Source of the DNA: Heterohyrax brucei
Lineage: Eukaryota; Chordata; Mammalia; Hyracoidea; Procaviidae
Direction of reading: 5' to 3'
Assembly: GCA_028571685.1 (NCBI GenBank)
Contig: CM053162.1
Location: forward strand, 48,890,851-48,954,850
Length of the DNA: 64,000 nucleotides
In this document: in pieces, positions 21,288-33,574 of the stretch
Position numbering within the stretch: position 1 is the first letter of the stretch
Layout of the letters: every line of letters begins with the position of its first letter
Position numbers and translations under genes: made by a program
The notes under the pieces: model-generated
Database searches by the model: none
What the model was told of the DNA's origin: nothing
The model's input: only the letters and a program-made list of their open reading frames with translations

Positions 21288-24200
21288 TTTGCCACTGACT
21301 GATTTCATTAAGCATATCTTCCAATTGAAACCAGGTCATGAGATGCTTCCTAAAATCATCATTGTTCTTTATCATTGCATAGTGTTCCATTGAGTATATG
21401 TACCATACCGTCCATTTATCTGTTGTTGGGTATCTAGGTTGATTCCATCTTTTAGCTGTTGTGGACTGTGCTGCAAATAAACATTTGTGTGCATGTGTCT
21501 GTTCATGTGACTGCCCTTGATTCTGTAGGATATATTTTGAGCAGTGGGATTAGTAGATCAAATGGAGCATCTGTTTCCAGCTTTTTAAGGAAGTGCCAGA
21601 TTGCTTTCCAAAGAAGTTGTACCATTTTGCAATCCCACCAGCAGTACAGGAGTGTTCTTATCTTTCTACAGTCTCTCCAGCGTTTGTTGTTTTGTGTTTT
21701 TTGGATCATGGCCAGCCTTGTTGGGGTGAGATGGTATCTCATTGCAATTTTGATTTTGATTTCTCTAATAGCTAATGAATATGAACATTTCCCCGTGTGT
21801 TGTTTTGCTACCTGGATGTCTTCTTTGGTGAAGTGTTTGTCAATCTCCTTTGCACATTGCTTAATTGGGTTGTTTACCTTTGTCTTGTTGAAATTTTGCA
21901 GTACCTTGTAGACTATGGAGATCAGACTTTGGTCCAACATGTAGTTGCCAAATACTTTTTCCCATTCTGTAGGTAGTCTTTTAATTCTTTTCATAAAGTC
22001 TTTGGATGAGCAAAAATGTTTGATTCTTAGTAGTTCCCATTTGTCTATTTTGTCTTCTGTTGATGGTGCTTTGTTTGTCAGATTTTGAAGTACATCTAAG
22101 CTGTGTATTAAAAATTCCATTGTTGAATCTATTGTTTCTTTGCATGATCTTTATCATTTTAGGTTTGACATCTAGGTCTTTGATCCAATTTGAGTTAGTT
22201 TTTGTGTAAGGTGTGAGATATGGGTCTTCTTTCAATTTTTTGCAGGTAGACATCCAATATTGCCAAAGTCATTTGTTAAACAGGCTGCTTTTACCCCAGT
22301 TTACAATCTTAAGGCCTTTATCAAGTATCAACTGTTTATAAGAGGATGGTGACATCTCTGTGGTCTCAAATCTGTTCCATTGGTCTATAGGTCTCTTTTT
22401 GTACCAGTACCAGGCTGTTTTGACTGCTGTGGAAGTGTAATACGTTCTAAGGTCAGGTTGTGTGAGGCCTCCCACTGTGTTCCTCTTCTTCAGTAGTGCT
22501 TTGCTTATCTGGGGTTTCTTCCCTTTCCAAATAAAGCTGGTGATTTGTTTTTCCATCTCATGAAGAAATGTCACTGGAATTTGTATTGGGATTGTGTTGT
22601 ATATGTAGATCGCTTTGGGTAAAAGAGATATTTTCACTATGCTAAGTCTTCCTATCCATGAGCAGGCTAGGTTTCTCCATTTATGTAAATCTCTGTTATG
22701 TTTCTTTCAGTAAGGTCTTTGTAGTTCTCATTCGATCTCTTATTTCTCTATTTAGATTGATTCCTAGGTAGTTTTATCTTTTTGGTGGCTATAGTAAATG
22801 GTATTGACTTGGTGATTTCTTCTTTGATGATTTCTTTGTTGGTATAAAGGAACCCAACTGGTCTACTTATGTTTATTTTATATCCTGACACTTTGCCGAG
22901 CTCTTCTATTTGTTCCAGTAGTTTACTTATGGATTCTTTAGGATCCTCTGTGTATACATTCATATCATCTACAAATAGGGAGATTTTTATTTCTTTACTG
23001 ATGTGGATACCCTTCATTTCTTTGTCATGTCTACTTGCTCTGACTAGAACTTCTAGAGCAGTGTTGAATAGAAGTGGTGAGAGTGGGCATCCTTGTCTAG
23101 TTTCCATTTTCAAGAAGAATTCTTTCAGCCTCGCTCCATTCAGAAAGATGGAGGCGGTTGGCTTTGCATAGATGGCCGCTGTTGTGTTGAGGAATTTCCC
23201 TTCTACTCCTATTTTGCTGAGAGTTTTTGGCATGATTGGGTGTTGGACTTCATCAAATGCCTTTTCTATATCATTTGACAAAATCAGATGATTCTTATTT
23301 TTCGTGCTATTTAAGTGGTTGATCATTTTAATTGTTTTTCTAATGTTGAACCAGCCTTGTATCCCTGGTGTGAATCCAACTTGGTCATGATTAATTATTT
23401 TTTTGATATGTTGTTGAATTATACTGGCTAGAATGCTGTTGAAGATTTTTGCTTCTAGGTTCATGGGTGATTATTGGCCTGTGATTTTCTTTTTTGTGGG
23501 ATCTTTCCCTGGCTTTGGTATCAGTGTTATGTTGGCTTCATAGAATGAATTTGGGAATATTCCATCCCTTCTGTGCTGTCAAATAGCTTCAGTAGTACTG
23601 GAGTTGACACCTGTATAAAAGTTTGGTAGAATTCTCTGGTGAAGACATCTGAGTGAGGACTTTTTGGATTGGTAGTTTTTTGATTATTTTTTCAATCTCA
23701 TCCTTTGTGATGGATTTATTAAGTTGTTTTACTTCTATTTGTGATAATTTTGGTAGGTGATGTGAATCTAGTAATTTGTTCATTTCCTCTAGGTTTTCAA
23801 ATCTGTTAGAGTACAGTCTTTCATAGTATTCTGCTATGATACTTTTGATTTCAGCTGCGTCTGTTGTGACATCTCTCTTGTCATTTCTTATTTGGGTTAT
23901 TTGTTTCCTCTCCTGTCTTTCTTTTGCAAGTTTCACCAATGGTTTATCAATTTTGTTGATCTTTTCAAAGAACCAGCTTTTGGTTTTGTTAATTTTTCAA
24001 TTGCTCTTCTATTCTCTAATTCACTTAGCTTTGCTCCAATCTTTATTATCTGTTTGTTTCTGGTGACTGAGGGGTTCCTCTGTTGCTTTGTTTCTACTTG
24101 TTCAAGCTGTAGAGTTAATTCTTTGGTTTGGGTCCTTTCTTCCAGATGTATGCATTTATTGAGATAAACTGACCTCTGAGCACTGCGTTGGCTGTATCTC

Positions 24201-25080
24201 CTGGGTTCTGGTAGGTTGTGTTTTCATTCTCATTTGATTCCATGAACTTCTTTATTTCATCCTCTATTTCTTCTATAACCCCTGGCTTTTTGAGCAAGGT
24301 ATTTTTCAGTTTCCATGATTTCCAGTTTCTACCTATACGTTTTTTTCCTGTTATTAATTTCAACTTTTATGGCTTTATGGTCCAAGAAGATGCTTTGCAA
24401 TAATTCAATGGTTTGGATTTTGATGAGACTTGCTTTATGCTCTAACATATGATTTATTCTGGAAAATGTTCCATGTGCATTGGAGAAGAAGATATTCTTA
24501 TCTATTGATGGATAAAAAGTTCCGTATATGTTGATGAGGTCTAGTTGGTTAACTGGTCACAATTAGATCTTTACAGACATTTTGTCTGGATGATCTGTCC
24601 GTTATTGAAAGTTGGAGTGTTGAAGTCTCCAACTATTACTGTGGTGTAATCTGTCTCATTTTTCAATATTGTCAGTGTTTGTCCAATGTATTTAGATGCT
24701 CTGGTATTGTGTATATAGTTATTTAATTCTGTTCTGTCCTGCTTATGTATTAAACCTTTCAGCAATAAATAGTAACCATCCTTGTCCACGATAGTGGATT
24801 TTCCATTAAAATCTATTTTATCTGAGGTTAGTATTGCCACATCTGCTTTTCTTTGTATATTGTGGCTTGGTACATATTTTTCCATCCTTTTGTTTTCAGT
24901 TTGTTCGTGTCTTTGAGTCTAACATGTTTTTCTTGTAAGCAAAATATAGACAGATCATGTCTTTAGATCTTGGATGTCACTTGCTTTCTCTTTATTGGAG
25001 TGTTCAGTCCATTTACATTCAGTATAATTATAGAAAGGTGTGTGCTTAGTGCTGCCATGTTGATGTCTTTATTTTTGTGT
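21288..25080 (-). pseudogene. L1 ORF2 (endonuclease/reverse transcriptase), broken
   Basis: Frames at 24571-24885 (endonuclease, with VGDFNTP), 23589-23939, 22748-23464 (reverse transcriptase, with [17 protein letters not shown] and an active-site box FVDDM in place of the usual FADDM), 22269-22637 and 21503-22120 (C-terminal region, with RYHLTPTRLAMIQKTQNN) follow the L1 order. The upstream NVNGLNTPIKRK-type start lies near 25030. Several frameshifts and stops divide it, so no full protein is possible. In an active L1 it would nick DNA and reverse-transcribe the L1 RNA. Confidence 0.92.
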
Positions 25081-25499
25081 TGATGTTTTCTCTGTTGCTG
25101 TTAATAATCTTTTCTGTGTTGTTCTTTATGGGTTGACTTTTCATCCTTTCCAGTGTTGGCTTTATATTTGTTGAGACTCCTGTGTTATGTTTCTTGTTTT
25201 GATATGTTGCATTGTTATTTTACTTTGTGGCTACTGCTATGCTCCCCTTTAGTATTCTAAGTTTAAACTAGACTTTAAATTTTGCACATCCTTTTAATTT
25301 CTGCTCCATCTAGAAGAGTTATAAGTACTGTAGTATATCCCCCCTTTTAGTGTGATGTTGTCACATTTTTCATGATATGATTACTGATTCCGTTCTTTTC
25401 ATGTTTCAGCTTTGATTGAGCTGCGTGACTTCCTTAGCTGAGTAAGATTCTGAGTGCTGTGTCCTGCATTGCCTCCTTAAGTATATACTTAATGTTTTT

Positions 25500-26391
25500 T
25501 GCTTTTCTAATCAAAGAGTTTCTTTCAATATTTCTTGTAGTTTTGGTTTGGCTTTTACAAAGTGTCTAAGCTTCTGTTTATCTGAGAATATCGTAACTTG
25601 ATTTTTATATTTGAGAAACAAATTTGCAAGATATATTATTCTTGGTTGGAAGTTCTCCGTCAAGGAGTTGAATGTGTCATCCCCCTGCCTTCTTGCCAAC
25701 ATCATTTCTGCTGAGAAGTCAGACGAAAGCCTACAGGGCTTCTCTCTGAATGTTAATGTTGCTAATTTAAGCCTTGTTGCCTTTAAGTGTCTCCCTTTGT
25801 CTTTCATTTTATTAAGCTTGATTGTAGTAGTCTTGGTGTCTTTCTGTTGGGGTATAGTTTTTGTGGTGTTTGGTACACATCTTGGAAATCTATGTTCTCT
25901 TCTTTCATAATTGCAGGAATGTTTTTGGTCAGCAAGTGTACAAGAATACTCTGTAATTTTCAGCTACCCCTCCCTATTCAGGAACTCCAATTAATTGTAG
26001 ATTATTCTTCTTAATAGAGTTCCACATGTTTCTTAATCCTTCTTCATTTTTCTTATTTCTTTTCTCTAATTTCTCCTCATAAATGCTGGTGTCAGTTGCT
26101 GTGTACTCAAGGTCACTAACTCTGGCTTCTAGTTCTTCAATTCTGCTCTTTTGGCTTTGGATTGAATGCCTAATTCTGTAATTATCATATTGATCTGCTG
26201 AATTACTGATTGGTGGTGTTCCATCAGTTCAAATAGCTTGCTTAAGTTTTCATTTTGTTCTGCTGCATTTTGTGTAATCTCTAGGAGGGATCTGTATATA
26301 ACTCTTTTATACTCAGCCTCAGATAGTTTCAGAAAGGCCTCTTCATGGGGAAAGTTTTTGATTCTTTATTTTGGGAGTTTTCCAGAGCCAT
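25500..26391 (-). pseudogene. L1 ORF1 (RNA-binding chaperone), broken
   Basis: The minus strand gives a plausible start Met at 26391 (complement of cat at 26389-26391) and the conserved C-terminal domain in 25511-25807 (RLSSDFSAEMMLARRQ ... PRIIYLANL ... FSDKQKLRHFV), which matches the L1 ORF1p C-terminal domain. The coiled-coil half is out of frame in places. The size, near 297 codons, fits the family. Confidence 0.85.
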
Positions 26392-27518
26392 GATGGGCTG
26401 TTTCTTTAAATGGTTAGCTATTGACTGTTGCTTTTTCGCCATCTAGAAGCTGTTTGGTTTCTCTTGTATTACCTCACTAGGAGCTGAGGCATAGTTCAAA
26501 AGGGGAGTTGGTCAACTGCTACCTCTGTGTATTCTAGTGACTAGCTCCAGGTGGCATCTGTGGAGTGCTAGGTTCTGCCTTCTGGCTGGCAAAGATGGCA
26601 CCCTACTTATCGAGTCACTGGAGGGCCGTCAGCCAATGTTATGATGCAGATGAGTGAAGAGTGGAGAAGGTGCCGACAGGCCACTCAGCAGTCAGTTCTC
26701 CAGGTGGTCTTATTTTAAAATGGTACTTACTTGTAAACAAGGAGATTTCCAACTGCTGCCCAGATCTAGTGCACAGAGGTATGGCAGACCCAACCTTTCC
26801 ACTGACAGTGAAAGCACCTCATAAGCCTTCCCAGATGCCACGCCATCATTTAAAGTAGGAATGGGTTATGTATTTGCTGCCATCCTCTTCTAGGCCCCAC
26901 CGATAGCTTGAGGCAGCACTGTCCTAACACAGCTTTTCTGCTGGAGAAGCACTTTCCAAACAGGATCCATTGTTCTGTGTGAGAATTATCCCCAGCTAAT
27001 GCCTCCAGGAGGGTGACTCTGCCTCCTAGCTAACCAAAATGGTATTTCCCCTGAGCTGCCCTGACTGCTGTGAAACTTCAGAATTTACAGTACAGCTCAG
27101 ACACTAGAGGGTGGAGGGGCAATGGTGCCCTCTGTCAGCAGCCAGGCTCTTAAAATATGGCTATCCCAAGCGCAGTCTCTCTGCTGTGCTATGCACTGTT
27201 TACTTAAGCACTGCAGTTCAGTGTATTAGCCAGCTCATGACCAGTCCCTGCCTGCTAGAAAATGAAGAAGGCATCAGTACCTGCAGTCCTCCCAAATGGT
27301 GAGTCAGCAGAAGCAGGAGTTAGCATGTTCTGCCTCATGTTAGAGAGCAGTAGTTTCCCTGTTAGTGGCAACTAGTCCAATCTGACAACACCATGCCAGA
27401 TCTTAGGGCTTCCAGACGTCCATGCTGCTCTGTTCAATTATCATTCCAGGTCTTAGTTCTCAGAGGGAATTGAGATGTGTGTCTAGTGCACCATATTGCC
27501 CCCCTCCTTTGCCAATCT
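26392..27518 (-). promoter_or_regulatory. L1 5' UTR / promoter remnant
   Basis: About 1.1 kb, more GC-rich than the L1 body, between the ORF1 start and the upstream target duplication. About 21 bases inside the 5' end there is a YY1-type core (ccatatt on +, 27491-27497). A YY1 site near the 5' end is known to set the transcription start in human L1. The overlapping + frames at 26661-26858, 27111-27302 and 27422-27604 have no known function. Confidence 0.6.
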
Positions 27519-27530
27519 TAAGATTTTTTT

Positions 27531-28269
27531 ACCCAAATTACTTATATTTTGCTCACTGCCGTATGTCAACCCCTAGCCCTGGGCCTAGCATAGGTAAATT
27601 TTGAGTGAATGCCACTTGAAAGAGTGAATAAAGGGTAATATTTTCATGACTATTTCAGCAGGACAACCAGGAATCTGCTTTGAATAACAAATGAAAGAAT
27701 GTATAAGATTGTAAAAAGTTTTATAGACACCTTCAGAACACATACACTCAGAAATCCATTCTATTTAATAGTTAGAATGAGCCTGCTCATTCGCTTAAAA
27801 AAAAAAGCTGTTAAAACATTTGTTTTGGGATCTCAACTCAGGTTGTGAAGACATTCCAAAACATTACTTCTATTTGCTGAAGTCCACTTTTTGTAGTAAA
27901 TATTTGCCAAGGCAGATGTTGCCTAAATATTCCACAGCTTATTGAACAAAATAACTTGTCAACTATAATGAAAAGTTCACAAAAAACTATTAGTTATGAC
28001 TAAGGTTGGCTATTATGACATGAAACATGTCATATCCTTTTGCAAGCCCTTTTAACCTACAATAATATGTTTTTGACATATTTAAATTTTTTGTAGTTTT
28101 TTTTGTCGTGAATATTTTTTTTCCTACTTTGAGCAGAATTTTTTTTTCTCCCCATTTGGTTTCTTTACTTTCTTTGGTGTCAGCTTAGGAAGTGAAGTAG
28201 TTTTTCTTCAAACAAGTAGGAAAAGGAAGAACTTATTTTGAAACTAACTTGGAAAATTAAAAAAAAATT
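27531..28269. other. unique AT-rich non-coding DNA
   Basis: No repeat or gene recognised. T-runs occur near 28083-28145. Confidence 0.4.
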
Positions 28270-28655
28270 ATATAGCATCTACTCAACACCATACAATGTT
28301 GTACTTTACAAATATCACCTCATTTAATTTACATATGTAGTAAGTAAAACCATTGGTATTGTTTTGCAGGGAAAATTGAGGCACAGAACTGTTAAGTAAC
28401 TTTTCCAAGGCTATGCAGCTAGCAAAACCCTGGTAGTACAGTGGTTAATCTGTTAACCAAAAGGCTGGCAGTTCAGATCTGACAGACACTCCTTGGAAAC
28501 TCTCTGGGGCAGTTCTACTGTGACCTATAGGATCACTCTGAGTTGGAATCAATTCAACAGCCGTTGGTTTAGGTTTATGTAGTTAGCCAGTGGGGGACCT
28601 GGGACTCAAACACAATCTGGCTATAGTCCGTGTTCTTAGCCAGGATACTAAGAAG
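28270..28655 (-). mobile_element. MIR interrupted by AfroSINE
   Basis: Reverse MIR: 'tttacaaatatcacctcatt', 'attgaggcacagaactgtta' and 'agtaacttttccaaggctat', then the AfroSINE, then 'gttagccagtgggggacctg'. The interrupted order fixes the SINE as the later arrival. Confidence 0.75.
28424..28577 (+). mobile_element. AfroSINE in MIR, with target duplication
   Basis: Forward copy: aaaaccctggtagtacagtg, cagttcagatctgacagaca, gagttggaatcaattcaaca. It is flanked by tatgcagctagc (28412-28423) and tatgtagttagc (from 28576), which differ by two C/T changes. Confidence 0.9.
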
Positions 28656-28659
28656 TCCT

Positions 28660-31513
28660 TCCAGGGCCACTGCCTCTCATCTTGGATTTGGGATAGAAAA
28701 GGTCTTGTCTGAGGTTAAGGATCCAGTGACTGCCTATATTCTTCATCTTCTAATACTAAAAATGATGATTTTCAAAACCTGACATCTGTACAGGATAATC
28801 ATGTCTGAATGAGGAAGGAAGATTTTCTCACTATTAAAATGATAATTTTAGAGGAACAAAGGAATTCACTGAGAAAATGAAATGTTTTCATTCTGAATTC
28901 CAGTTACTTCGTATTTTTCCAAGGGATTAAAAGTCTGAAGAGTCATTTGGTAATAATGGCTCCTACTGGAATTTGGATGTTTGCAGGTACCTCCCTCTTC
29001 TCTTTTTGTTTTTTTCCTTCACTCAACCCTGTGGAATGTAAAAGTGCCAGGATGAAAAATGGAGACTGTAATGCTATTAAATATAGCACAGGGGCTGTAG
29101 ATAGGTGTTCACAGTATAAGGAAGTTTTAGTTCTATTTTTTTACATGAAGCCTTATTATCATTCTTGAGAAATACACATGCTGCAAGAGAATCCAAGACT
29201 CTTAGGGAAAGGTATTCTATTCATCGCACTTGTCTTATGTAAGGGAAAATTGTGAAAGAAAGGTGTACAAAAAACAACACTCTATTAGATCAGTATTTAT
29301 CTTCAACTTGGCACTCAGTGGAATGAAGATTTTAGAATGAAGGAATGGAGTTTTGTGATTTTGTTTAATTTTTGGTGATGAACCATGTTCAAGTTTCTTG
29401 TAGAAAAACAGGTACCTACCATGAGTTTCAGCTTCCTTAAGATCAAGACGTAAGGTGGCAGCTGCCTGAATACCCCCCAAGAAAAACCCACCAATAATAT
29501 TTTCAACTAAAATGAGTAGGCAAAGATATTATGAATAAAGTATTGAAATCATGAGGAATAAATTTTTTTTGAGAGAAAGTAAGATTTTATGCAATTTACA
29601 GAGTTCAATGCTTTGCAAGTTATAACCCTGAAAAGTTGGAGCCTTTCCACCCTAGTCAGTGGATAAGGTCTTGATCCCCACTGTGTAATTAACATATGCA
29701 AATAAGGGGAAACTTTTTCTAACCGCTGATTGTTTTATCAGATGTTAACCAAGTTTTTTTTCCCTCATAGTTTCAAACAGTTGATGTTGGTTTCACTTTC
29801 TTCTCTTACCTTGGTAAAAATATTCTGCCATTGTATGCAAAACCCTCATATCCTTTTGGCTGATGACTCAAAGAGTTGACAAATATTGAGAATTAGTGGT
29901 TAAAGCCTGTCTGTTAAAACTTAGGACAAAACTATTTGTATAAATGTCGTCTTCAAGGTGATGTGAAAATGGTTAGTTAATCCCTCTGTTACAGTCTTTA
30001 TTTTTTTCTCTTCACCCTTAAAATGAAATTGATAAGGAATGAAAATGAGTGTGATCTCAGACCAGTATGACCTCGGACAAAGTTTCCTTGATTTCCTGTT
30101 TGTTAATATTCTGTAAATACATCGTTGATTGGGGGAACTGAAAGCCTATGTTAATGGTGGTATTGAGGAGTAAGTGGTCAGGGACCAGGAAGGTGGGTGG
30201 TTGGAACAGAGAGCAGTACAAAATAAGACCACAGTGTGCTACCATGCCCTGCTGGTGTTTTCAGATTAAGATGGAGGATTAAGGAATTTTACTCAGCAAT
30301 TTGAGATGCTTTGTTAGGGACTGAGGAGATTTGAGCTGCTTTGTTCTCAAACCACATGTTAGTGAAAAAGCAAACAGGCACTTAATCCTGACAGACAGCA
30401 GAACTTGACATCAATTTGCCCCTTGGGAGGTGACCAGCAGTTCTCTGTGACGGGTTAAAATGGTTGGCCCTTGATTTTCTGGAGTCTAGAGCCAACATTC
30501 CATCCTAACCTGTATTTCTCAGCAGTGTGGTCATAACTCAGACTGTTGGGCTGACCAGCACAGCTCATAAAGAGTTTCTGGGTATTAGGGACTCACATCG
30601 TATTCTGAAAACAAAAACAAAACAAAACTCTCTTAAGTAAGAATAACCTGTAAGATGCACATTGCTTAAACAGATTTTGATAAGGTCTAATATTTTGATA
30701 ACTCAGTCTTGAAATGCAATATAGAAAGGCAGAGTTTTTTGCTTTTTGTTTTTTCTCTTTGAGGGCAGTAGTAGTAGTTGAAAATAACGGATGGTTCCCT
30801 CTAACAATAAAATCACAGGTCAACGTATCAGTTTGGGAATCTATATATGACTGTGAACTGCCTTGTGAAATAAACATCAATTCTTACATAGGTCTTTGAG
30901 GGAGGCACTACTGAATCATCAGTTATAACTTAAGGTCATGTCCTTTTAAGTCATTGAAGTGGGGCAAAAGCCAACAAAATGAATGGGGAAGAAATTAGTG
31001 GCTTATTGAATTGGATTTTATCCATTAGTAAACCTAAGTATATACAGTTATAAAGTCTGGCACATACTCTGAAATTGCAGCATAAAGGCTAACTTTGCCA
31101 TTTTGTGTTTGTGGTGCTCTGAATCCATAGATGCGAAGTCCATTTAGAGCGGGCTATTGAGTTACTAAACTCTGGCATACGTCAGGAAGCCATTTTAAAA
31201 TCAGAATTGAAGCACTGAATTTATCAAACATATTTCCAAGGAAATCTTGTTACACTCTGAAGATTTTTCTGGTCGAATATTTCAGCTATTCAATAGCTCC
31301 CCTACCCAGGCAAAATGGAAAAATCAGTTATACCTTAGTGAATAAAAGGCAGGTTTCTTCACCAATGAAAAGTTGCTGTACTGTTGTGCTTTTCAAATGA
31401 ATAGCTTTGCACTTCACCATGCTCTTACCTCTCTGAGAAATGTTCCTCCTCCTACCAACTGTTAGATGTGATTTTCTCCATTCTGCTATGAACCTGATGT
31501 TTTCTACTTAGAT
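28660..31513. other. unique non-coding DNA
   Basis: About 2.9 kb without a recognisable repeat. No exon-like frame is evident (the longest frames are 60-95 codons and low in complexity). The texture is AT-rich. Confidence 0.4.
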
Positions 31514-31515
31514 AC

Positions 31516-31885
31516 AAGGTCTGGCAATCAGGTTCACAAACTCATCCAAAAAGAGTGCTACATACCTCACTGCTGAATGTCACTGTGGTCACCTTTGAAG
31601 CACTCCCCTTGGAAAGCTAGGCACAGACGGCAGCACCTAGTCCACCTTTCAAAGCAATTTTGAAACTGTTTTGCTGGAATGGTCATGAGAGCTGTTGTTG
31701 TATTACCCTTGATTTTCTGAATGTCATCAAAATATTTCCTTTACCTTCAGGTAAAGAAAAAAGTCTCTGGGGGCCAGACCAGGCAAGTAGGGAGGATGTT
31801 TCAATATAGTTATTTGTTTAATGGCTAAAAACTCCCTTGTAGGTAACTATACATTTAAGTTTGTGAACTTGCCGCCGTGCCATTG
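31516..31885 (-). mobile_element. internally deleted mariner (MITE-like)
   Basis: A 370-bp unit with terminal inverted repeats: 31516-31543 pairs with 31858-31885 at 19 of 28 bases, including an inner gttcacaaact that is perfect. The left end abuts a TA (31514-31515). The minus strand across 31570-31770 carries the decayed C-terminal part of a mariner transposase, of the FFLYPK ... FEGW type. The central part of the transposase is missing, so it is non-autonomous. Confidence 0.72.
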
Positions 31886-32005
31886 TGTGGCCATTCCAGG
31901 AAGAGTTCCAAAATTGCTTTGAAGCATGCACTAGGTGCTGGCATTTGTGCATAGCTTCCCAAGGAGACTACTTTAGGGTTGACTGTAGTGGTATTCAGCA
32001 ATTAA
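31886..32005 (+). mobile_element. second mariner transposase-tail fragment, inverted
   Basis: Positions 31888-32003 are a diverged inverted copy of 31571-31686 in the adjacent unit ('ggccattccaggaagagttc', 'aattgctttgaagcatgcac'). The pair could form a hairpin of about 116 bp with a loop of about 200 bp. Confidence 0.7.
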
Positions 32006-32240
32006 GTTCATGCTTTAGTTGTTGGCCTGTTAACAAATGAGTTATTCAAATCATCCTTCTTTCAGGGTTGATGTGACTGTCTTTATGTTTAAATAGCACC
32101 TAATTCAGTTTCAACTAACCACAAGATAGAAGGTCTTGTATAAGAAAATTAAAATCAGATTTCCAAAGAGATGGTTGTCTTTGATTTGAAATTTTTGATT
32201 TGAGGGGAAGATGCCTTTGTGTTGACCATTGGAATAAACA

Positions 32241-32650
32241 TTGTTGTTGTTGTTAGGTGCCATCTAGTCAGTTCCAACTCACAGTGACCCTATGAACAAC
32301 AGAATGAAACACTGCCTGGTCTTGCCCAGGTCCACAATTGTTTTTATGCTTAAGCCCATTGTTGCAGACACTGTGTCATTCCACCTCATTGAGAGTCTTC
32401 CTCTTTTTTGCTGACCCTCCACTCTGCCAGGCATGATGTGCGTCTCCAGGGACTGATTCTTCCTGACAACATATCCAAAGTATGTTAAGATGCAGTCTTG
32501 GAATCTTTGCTTCCAAGGATCACTCTGGTTGTACTTCTTCCAGAACAGATCCGTTTGTTCTTTTGGCGGTCCATGGTCCATTCAACATTCTTCAACACCA
32601 CAATTCAAAGGCATCAATTCTTCTTTTGTCTTCTTTGTTCATTGTTCAGG
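32241..32650 (-). mobile_element. RTE (BovB-like) LINE 3' end
   Basis: 5'-truncated RTE whose 3' tail is the (GTT)n at 32241-32254 on +. The minus frame 32279-32581 gives the RTE C-terminus (KYNQSDPWKQ ... YFGYVVRKNQSLE ... GRLSMRWND), which is close in layout to the BovB C-terminal block with YFGH and RMRW. The tail region 32255-32291 matches the AfroSINE tail. Confidence 0.88.
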
Positions 32651-32828
32651 AATAAAGGTGTTTATATGTTTAGTTGCAAATTCTGAAGATCAGAGACCAC
32701 TCTCAACATTTAATGTGTCCTCAGTTGTTTATTATGAACACAAGTGAGGGAGTTAGCTGAAATTTAAAACAATGCAAATAAATAGTTTCTGTCAATTAGC
32801 TTAAAACAGTACATACTAGGCTTTTGAA

Positions 32829-32992
32829 ACCTGGTGACATAGTAGTTCAGAGCTATGGCTGCTAACCAAAAAGCTGACAGTTCAAATCCACCAGGTGCTC
32901 CTTGGAAACTCTATGGGGCAGTTCCACTCTGTCCTATAGGGTCGCCACAAGTTGGAAACTACTCAGTGGCAGTGTGTTTGGTTTGGTTTACA
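32829..32992 (+). mobile_element. AfroSINE with perfect 11-bp target duplication
   Basis: Forward, near full length: acctggtgacatagtagttc, aaagctgacagttcaaatcc, ggtttggtttac. The repeat aggcttttgaa at 32818-32828 and 32993-33003 is exact. Confidence 0.95.
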
Positions 32993-33003
32993 AGGCTTTT
33001 GAA

Positions 33004-33574
33004 GACTTTAAAATTGCACTGTTGTTCTCTGCTTTTATGAAGGTTTGTCAGGCATATAGTGAGGATCAAATGCAGGGTGAACTACAATCAGAAACACAGT
33101 ATTCATTCATTTAACTCTGGTACAGTAGAGCAAATTCAGGGTGACTCAAGGGACGCAATGTCTTGTAAAACATATGTATTCAATATAAGGGTCATAAAAC
33201 TTATTAAATTAAAAGCCAGGTTAAAAATAGGAAGAAAATTTATGCTGCTGTCTAAAATAGCAATAATTTCCCTTTGGCCTTTCCCTTTCCAAGTAATAGG
33301 TTCTGGTCAGGAGGGAAAAAAGGTCAGTTTATAAAATCTTCCATTTGTAGAACCGAATGCAAATCTCTTTTAACTGTACTGCGGATTTTAACAGGTAAAT
33401 GATCTGGCTGAAAATAGAGGAGCAAGATGACATGATAGAAAACATGGAAATGGCTCTAGGTTTCATCTCAAGGATTCCAGCTCCATTGTACCTGAGCCCA
33501 AACGACAAAACACATTTAAAAACAGCACCTTAAGAGGCATGAGGATAACAAAACAAACAAAAAACCTTGTTGAT
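33004..33574. other. unique non-coding DNA
   Basis: No repeat or gene recognised. Confidence 0.4.

Larger units (their letters stand above)
20315..27518 (-). mobile_element. near-full-length L1, about 7.2 kb
   Basis: Minus-strand L1 with all parts in order: poly-A and 3' UTR (about 20315-21285), ORF2 (about 21288-25080), inter-ORF region (about 25080-25500), ORF1 (about 25500-26391) and 5' UTR (26392-27518). A 12-base direct repeat taagattttttt lies at 20303-20314 and 27519-27530. The element is dead because both ORFs carry stops and frameshifts. The 5' end sits at the duplication, so it looks untruncated. Confidence 0.9.

Noticed and set aside
22748-23464. 238-codon minus frame as a host gene
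   Set aside because: It is L1 reverse transcriptase ([22 protein letters not shown]) inside a 7.2-kb L1.
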